Position numbers and translations under genes: made by a program. The notes under the pieces are model-generated. The model saw only the letters and a list, made by a program, of their open reading frames with translations, was not told where the DNA came from and made no database searches. Source: an uncultured Haemophilus sp. (GTDB lineage Bacteria; Pseudomonadota; Gammaproteobacteria; Enterobacterales; Pasteurellaceae). Taken from it: a stretch of DNA of 9,406 nucleotides. The stretch's first letter is position 1, and every line of letters starts with the position of its first letter. The stretch covers positions 1 to 9,406 of the forward strand of contig CABSXY010000063.1 of the NCBI GenBank assembly GCA_902481695.1, given 5' to 3'. Below, one piece after another: positions 6,549 through 9,406 of this stretch.

Positions 6549-7343
6549 TTATTTATTTTGTTCCGCTTTGCAAAGCTCAAGCGTAGCATTAATTAATTTG
6601 AGTGCGATAGTACCTGTTGGCGGTAATTCTGGCAAGGGGGCAGCGCTAGAAAACCATTGTGCATCATGCAGTTCTGTTTCTTGCAGTTGAATTTCTCCGC
6701 TGTCGTAATCAGCTAAAAAGCCCACCATTTGTGAATTAGGGAATGCCCAAGGTTGGCTCCCGAAATAGCGAATATTCTTCACGCGAATACCAGTTTCTTC
6801 AAACACTTCACGATGAACGGCATCTTCGAAGGTTTCACCCACTTCCACAAAACCGGCTAGCGTGGTGTAAATACCTGCTTTGCCTGGCGTGTAATGGCGT
6901 TTATGGTTGGCTAATAAAATCTCTGTGCCACGGCGAACGGCGACAATAATCGAAGGGCAAATAACTGGGTAAGTACGATAGCCACAACTTGTGCATTGAA
7001 CCGCTAGCTCATCGTGAGTTTGTTCCGCTTTTTGACCGCACTTTCCGCAGAATTGGTGGGTTTTCAAAAAATGATTGATTTCCACGCCTCGGCTTAACAA
7101 ATGAAAATCTTCAGTCGGTAAAGACAACAAACTCCGTAGGGAAAGGTATTCTCGTTCATCTTGATCATTTTCTGCCACAAGCCATAAAGGTTGTGATTTC
7201 CATTTCCCGAGCAACATTGCTTTTTGCGTTGTGAGGCCGAGTTCCTTTGCTGTTCCGAAAGGCAGATCATTTTCCTGCCAATAAAGTGTCGATCCTTTGG
7301 TGAACAGCCAATATCCCTTATCTTCGGGCTGAATTGCTTTCAT
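6549..7343 (-). CDS. nudC: NADH pyrophosphatase / NAD-cap RNA decapping Nudix hydrolase NudC
   Basis: NudC hydrolyses NAD(H) to NMN(H) and AMP and, in E. coli, removes NAD caps from RNA. The 264-residue chain has an N-terminal domain, a zinc ribbon with four cysteines (C99, C102, C117, C120), a Nudix box beginning GFVEVGE (164-170) and continuing REVFEETGI (178-186), and the NudC-specific SQPWAFPNS (196-204). The ATG at 7343 is chosen over an in-frame ATG at 7376: a good -10 element occupies 7375-7380, and MKAIQ followed by GYWLF fits the family N-terminus. It heads the nudC-hemE-yjaG operon and diverges from the DUF3290-DUF421 pair. The codon for zinc ligand C102 lies within an uptake sequence. 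Confidence 0.96.
   Translation of the reverse strand: MKAIQPEDKGYWLFTKGSTLYWQENDLPFGTAKELGLTTQKAMLLGKWKSQPLWLVAENDQDEREYLSLRSLLSLPTEDFHLLSRGVEINHFLKTHQFCGKCGQKAEQTHDELAVQCTSCGYRTYPVICPSIIVAVRRGTEILLANHKRHYTPGKAGIYTTLAGFVEVGETFEDAVHREVFEETGIRVKNIRYFGSQPWAFPNSQMVGFLADYDSGEIQLQETELHDAQWFSSAAPLPELPPTGTIALKLINATLELCKAEQNK
7035..7043 (-). repeat. DNA uptake sequence in the NudC zinc ribbon
   Basis: Perfect core read as Lys-Cys-Gly (residues 101-103); its TGC is the codon of zinc ligand C102. Confidence 0.95.
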
Positions 7344-7364
7344 ATTTTTCTCTTTTTGTTTCAA

Positions 7365-7373
7365 AAGTGCGGT
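7365..7373 (+). repeat. DNA uptake sequence in the nudC leader
   Basis: Perfect core between the nudC -10 element and its start codon, overlapping the predicted transcription start. Confidence 0.95.
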
Positions 7374-7374
7374 C

Positions 7375-7380
7375 ATTATA
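7375..7380 (-). promoter_or_regulatory. -10 element of the nudC-hemE-yjaG operon
   Basis: A perfect TATAAT on the minus strand, about 32 bases before the nudC ATG, predicts a start near 7368. The -35 region is poor. The uptake sequence at 7365-7373 overlaps the predicted start point, so the first transcribed bases belong to it. Confidence 0.55.
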
Positions 7381-7444
7381 AAAGGGATTTTTCGGAAAAA
7401 CGAATTTAATTTCTGTGATAAAAATAGCTAGTCAGTTTTCGTTG

Positions 7445-7457
7445 TGCTACAGTAGCA
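7445..7457. promoter_or_regulatory. Palindrome over the candidate promoter of the DUF3290-DUF421 operon
   Basis: TGCTAC-A-GTAGCA is a perfect palindrome with six-base arms. The same bases hold an extended -10 candidate, TGC followed by TACAGT (7448-7453), about 37 bases before the DUF3290 ATG; no good -35 is seen. An operator placed on the -10 element is the simplest reading. The regulator is unknown. Confidence 0.4.
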
Positions 7458-7490
7458 ACCTGTTTTTCTCTTTAAAATTAGGAATGACAA

Positions 7491-7946
7491 ATGTCTTTTT
7501 TCTCTTTTGCTTTTTTAGAAAATGCGATGTCTTTTGAAGGTTATTTTAAATATATCGCCATTTTTGTCTCGTTAGGCGCATTGCTTGTGGTGACAAGCTT
7601 ATATTTACGTCATCGGTTACAAACCAAATATCGCGATCTCAGTATTATCTTTCTTTTATTAATTATTTTCTTGCTCGGTGTGCAATATAAGCAATATGAG
7701 CAAAATGAAGTCTATGCAGCTGATATCTCTAGCGTGGTGACATTTTTAAATTCGGTGAAAGATAGTCAAAATTTACAGAAAGAAGATATTCGTACCAATA
7801 GCCGTACATTAATGAACGGCATGATTTTAAATATTCGGGATCAGTATTTCGAAGTCCATTTTAATAATGATTTTTCAGCGTATACCTTATCCCCAATTAA
7901 CTTAGTAAACCCTAATGTTACTGTGATTGATAAGGAGGATAAATAA
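7491..7946 (+). CDS. DUF3290 family membrane protein
   Basis: This 151-residue protein has two predicted membrane helices (about 19-40 and 50-66), joined by a short basic segment (RHRLQTKYR, 40-48), then a soluble C-terminal part of about 80 residues (from YKQYEQNEVYAADISSV). That layout and the SLYLRHRLQTKYRDL-type linker fit the DUF3290 family, which has no established function and typically sits beside a DUF421 gene. AGGA lies seven bases before the ATG and supports this start; a second in-frame ATG at codon 13 has no comparable site. The stop codon overlaps the next ATG by one base. The family assignment is from memory of its sequence pattern and its partner gene, so a profile search would settle it. 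No catalytic motif is apparent. Confidence 0.82.
   Translation: MSFFSFAFLENAMSFEGYFKYIAIFVSLGALLVVTSLYLRHRLQTKYRDLSIIFLLLIIFLLGVQYKQYEQNEVYAADISSVVTFLNSVKDSQNLQKEDIRTNSRTLMNGMILNIRDQYFEVHFNNDFSAYTLSPINLVNPNVTVIDKEDK
7932..7939 (+). promoter_or_regulatory. Full-strength ribosome binding site of the DUF421 gene
   Basis: AAGGAGGA, a near-perfect complement to the 16S rRNA tail, lies six bases before the ATG and is formed by the last codons of the DUF3290 gene. It is the strongest such site in the window, where other genes use AGGA or GAG. It fixes the start at 7946 and implies efficient, coupled translation. Confidence 0.8.
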
Positions 7947-8581
7947 TGGATGGCTACACATTATTAGGCTTGAAATTGGCCATGGGTATTATTGGACTGG
8001 TACTCCAAATTAACTTAATGGGAAAAGGTAACCTTGCACCGACTTCCGCGATGGATCAGGTACAAAACTATGTGCTAGGTGGCATTATTGGTGGTGTGAT
8101 TTATAGCGATAGTATTGGGGTATTCCAGTTCTCTCTCGTGCTCGTGCTTTGGACATTATTGGTTTTTACCCTCCGTTTTATCAAAAATCATAACAAATTA
8201 GTTAAATCTTTGATTGATGGTAAACCTGTTTGGGTGATTTCAAACGGCAAGGTAAAAACTGCTGAATGTATGAAAAACAGTATTACTGCTAATGACCTCA
8301 TGTTTAAGTTACGTGCTGCCGGTATTTATGAAATCAAAACGGTTAAACGTGCGGTATTTGAACAAAATGGACAACTTTCGATTATTCGATACGGTGATGA
8401 TGATTTACGTTATCCATTAATTATTGATGGACAATTAGATGATGATGTTTTAGAAATTATTGATCGTGATGAAGAATGGGTTAAAGCTGAGTTAGAAAAA
8501 CAGAACCTGACGATTGAGCAAGTGTATATTGGCGAATACTTGAATGGTCAGTTAGTGGCACATTCATATGAAAACAAATAA
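7946..8581 (+). CDS. DUF421 / YetF-like membrane protein
   Basis: The 211-residue protein has an N-terminal membrane part with hydrophobic stretches at about 6-24, 43-55 and 60-79, enclosing the family-type segment LAPTSAMDQVQNYVLGG (30-46). The cytosolic YetF C-terminal domain follows: DGKPVWVISNGKV (91-103), NDLMFKLRAAGI (116-127), VFEQNGQLSIIRYG (137-150) and an acidic tail. DUF421 proteins include B. subtilis YetF and the 2Duf protein linked to spore membrane properties, and E. coli YcaP; the molecular activity is unknown. It overlaps the DUF3290 gene by one base (TAATG), so the two products probably work together in the membrane. The DUF421-DUF3290 pairing is best known from Gram-positive bacteria, so acquisition is possible. 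Confidence 0.87.
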   Translation: MDGYTLLGLKLAMGIIGLVLQINLMGKGNLAPTSAMDQVQNYVLGGIIGGVIYSDSIGVFQFSLVLVLWTLLVFTLRFIKNHNKLVKSLIDGKPVWVISNGKVKTAECMKNSITANDLMFKLRAAGIYEIKTVKRAVFEQNGQLSIIRYGDDDLRYPLIIDGQLDDDVLEIIDRDEEWVKAELEKQNLTIEQVYIGEYLNGQLVAHSYENK

Positions 8582-8582
8582 A

Positions 8583-8615
8583 AGAGACCGCACCTTAAAA
8601 GTGCGGTCTTTTTTT
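8583..8615. terminator. Bidirectional terminator built from an uptake sequence
   Basis: AGACCGCAC (8585-8593) pairs perfectly with GTGCGGTCT (8601-8609) around a seven-base loop, followed by a run of T. The right arm holds a perfect uptake core (8599-8607); the left arm is an inverted copy with one mismatch. It lies between the convergent DUF421 and TyrP genes and can serve both, though the T-run is better on the plus strand. Confidence 0.92.
8599..8607 (+). repeat. DNA uptake sequence in a terminator stem
   Basis: Perfect core forming the right arm of the terminator between the DUF421 gene and tyrP; an inverted copy with one mismatch forms the left arm (8587-8595). Confidence 0.95.
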
Positions 8616-8623
8616 CGCTCATT

Positions 8624-9406
8624 TTAACCGACAACAAAAGGTAAATAACCTGCTCGGATAGCAAAAGGAATCGAAGTAATAATTACACCGAGTACCAATA
8701 CAAGTACTAGCAATGCTTTACCGCCCCATACCCGATATGGCAAGTTTGGATGAATTGAGCGTGCTTTCCAAACTAATGCTACCGGTAAAACCACTGCGTA
8801 GAACGCGAACATTTGACCAGCATAACCCAGAGCGAGAATAAAACCTTCCGGATAGAAAAGGGAGAAAAGCACTGGGGGAATAAAGGTCATTAAACCTAAT
8901 GAAATACGCCCTGCATGAATATCAAAAGATTGTTTGAGTAAGTCTTCGATACATTCTAATAAACCTAATGCCACCCCTAAGAATGAAGTGACCAATGCTA
9001 AAGTGGAGAAGGTTTTTACCGCATTCGCAATAATTGGGCTTTGGGTGATTTCTAAGGTTGCTTTCACCAAGCCATTTAACGTGGCGTCTTCACGTAAAAT
9101 TTGTAAAAACTCATTTTGGCTGAGTAAGCCGTGCGTCGAAAGCTGCCATAAAAAGTAAGCAAATAATGTGATGCCAGAACCCACTAAAATCGCAATGCGT
9201 AAGGATTTCACATTACCGTCTAAGTATTTATTTAAACTTGGAATGGAACCATGGAAACCAAATGCGGTGAAAAATACAGGGCTTGCAGAAATAATTAAGG
9301 CGTTATCAATTGGCATCGCCATTAAGTTATCAAATTTGATGTTAGGTAGCATTAACGCAAGCACTAAGATAAAAGCAGCAATCATCACAAAGAATAACAC
9401 GCGATT
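8624..9406 (-). CDS. tyrP: Aromatic amino acid (tyrosine-type) transporter, C-terminal part (cut by window edge)
   Basis: About 260 residues of an inner-membrane amino acid permease of the hydroxy/aromatic amino acid family are present; the frame stays open to the right edge, so the N-terminal third of a roughly 400-residue protein is missing. Landmarks are the LALMLPNIKFDNLMAMP loop, SPVFFTAFGFHGSIPSLNKYL, then several long hydrophobic helices, GVALGLLECIEDLLK, and a C-terminal helix ending AIRAGYLPFVV. These fit TyrP/Mtr proteins, which take up tyrosine or tryptophan with protons. TyrP is preferred over Mtr from overall resemblance, and H. influenzae has two tyrP copies, so which paralogue this is cannot be said. 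The gene converges on the DUF421 gene over a shared terminator. Its promoter lies outside the window. Confidence 0.85.
   Translation of the reverse strand, partial: NRVLFFVMIAAFILVLALMLPNIKFDNLMAMPIDNALIISASPVFFTAFGFHGSIPSLNKYLDGNVKSLRIAILVGSGITLFAYFLWQLSTHGLLSQNEFLQILREDATLNGLVKATLEITQSPIIANAVKTFSTLALVTSFLGVALGLLECIEDLLKQSFDIHAGRISLGLMTFIPPVLFSLFYPEGFILALGYAGQMFAFYAVVLPVALVWKARSIHPNLPYRVWGGKALLVLVLVLGVIITSIPFAIRAGYLPFVVG

Noticed and set aside
6539..6589. Upstream ATG (6589) as the hemE start
   Set aside because: It lies within nudC, has no ribosome site, and adds 17 residues absent from the family; 354 residues from 6538 is the normal length.
7344..7376. Upstream ATG (7376) as the nudC start
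   Set aside because: The ATG lies within the TATAAT -10 element, and the added 11 residues come from the uptake sequence and leader; the ATG at 7343 fits the family.
7415..7432. TGTGATAAAAATAGCTAG as a CRP site before the DUF3290 gene
   Set aside because: Only the left half (TGTGA) matches; the right half TAGCT does not resemble TCACA.
8348..8356. ACGTGCGGT and, at about 9262-9270, AAATGCGGT as further uptake sequences
   Set aside because: Each has one mismatch in the nine-base core and lies in coding sequence, so they are not counted.

Overview
The window looks like chromosome from a Pasteurellaceae bacterium of the Haemophilus influenzae group. The DNA is AT-rich. It carries ten perfect copies of the Haemophilus-type DNA uptake core AAGTGCGGT (either strand). 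The housekeeping proteins (PlsC, LpxH, GlmS, HemE, NudC, YjaG, HupA, TyrP) read like gammaproteobacterial/Haemophilus orthologues. The exact species cannot be fixed from the sequence; a Haemophilus such as H. parainfluenzae is a reasonable guess.

Layout. (1) Positions 1-813, minus strand: plsC followed one base later by the start of a second gene that runs off the left edge. That gene opens with a twin-arginine signal peptide and fits ftsP/sufI. (2) 901-1605, plus strand: lpxH, divergent from plsC, interrupted by an in-frame TAA at codon 28 but otherwise intact. A two-way terminator at 1608-1638 closes it against the next unit. (3) 1670-4335, minus strand: a DeoR-family repressor gene followed by glmS, with a clear promoter (TTTACA-16-TATAAT) in front of the regulator. 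(4) 4462-7343, minus strand: nudC-hemE-yjaG-hupA, the E. coli-like order without nfi. The first three are tightly packed. hupA has a 137-base upstream region with a near-consensus CRP site and a hairpin, and its own terminator. (5) 7491-8581, plus strand: a two-gene operon for small membrane proteins of the DUF3290 and DUF421 (YetF-like) families, overlapping by one base. This is the least understood part of the window. (6) 8624-9406, minus strand: the C-terminal part of a TyrP/Mtr-type aromatic amino acid transporter, cut by the right edge and convergent with the DUF421 gene over a shared terminator built from an uptake sequence.

Functionally, the left third is envelope biogenesis: phosphatidic acid synthesis, the lipid A pathway and glucosamine-6-phosphate supply, the last with a sugar-phosphate-sensing type of regulator next to it. 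The middle is haem synthesis, NAD(H)/NAD-RNA hydrolysis and nucleoid structure.

The main points for a second look are the nonsense codon in a normally essential lipid A gene, the DUF3290-DUF421 pair with a palindrome over its candidate promoter, the CRP/class I promoter arrangement at hupA, possible DeoR-type operator repeats at the regulator's own promoter, and the way uptake sequences are built into stop codons, a terminator and a zinc-binding motif. No CRISPR array, insertion sequence, tRNA or rRNA gene was seen. No stretch longer than about 150 bases lacks a gene.
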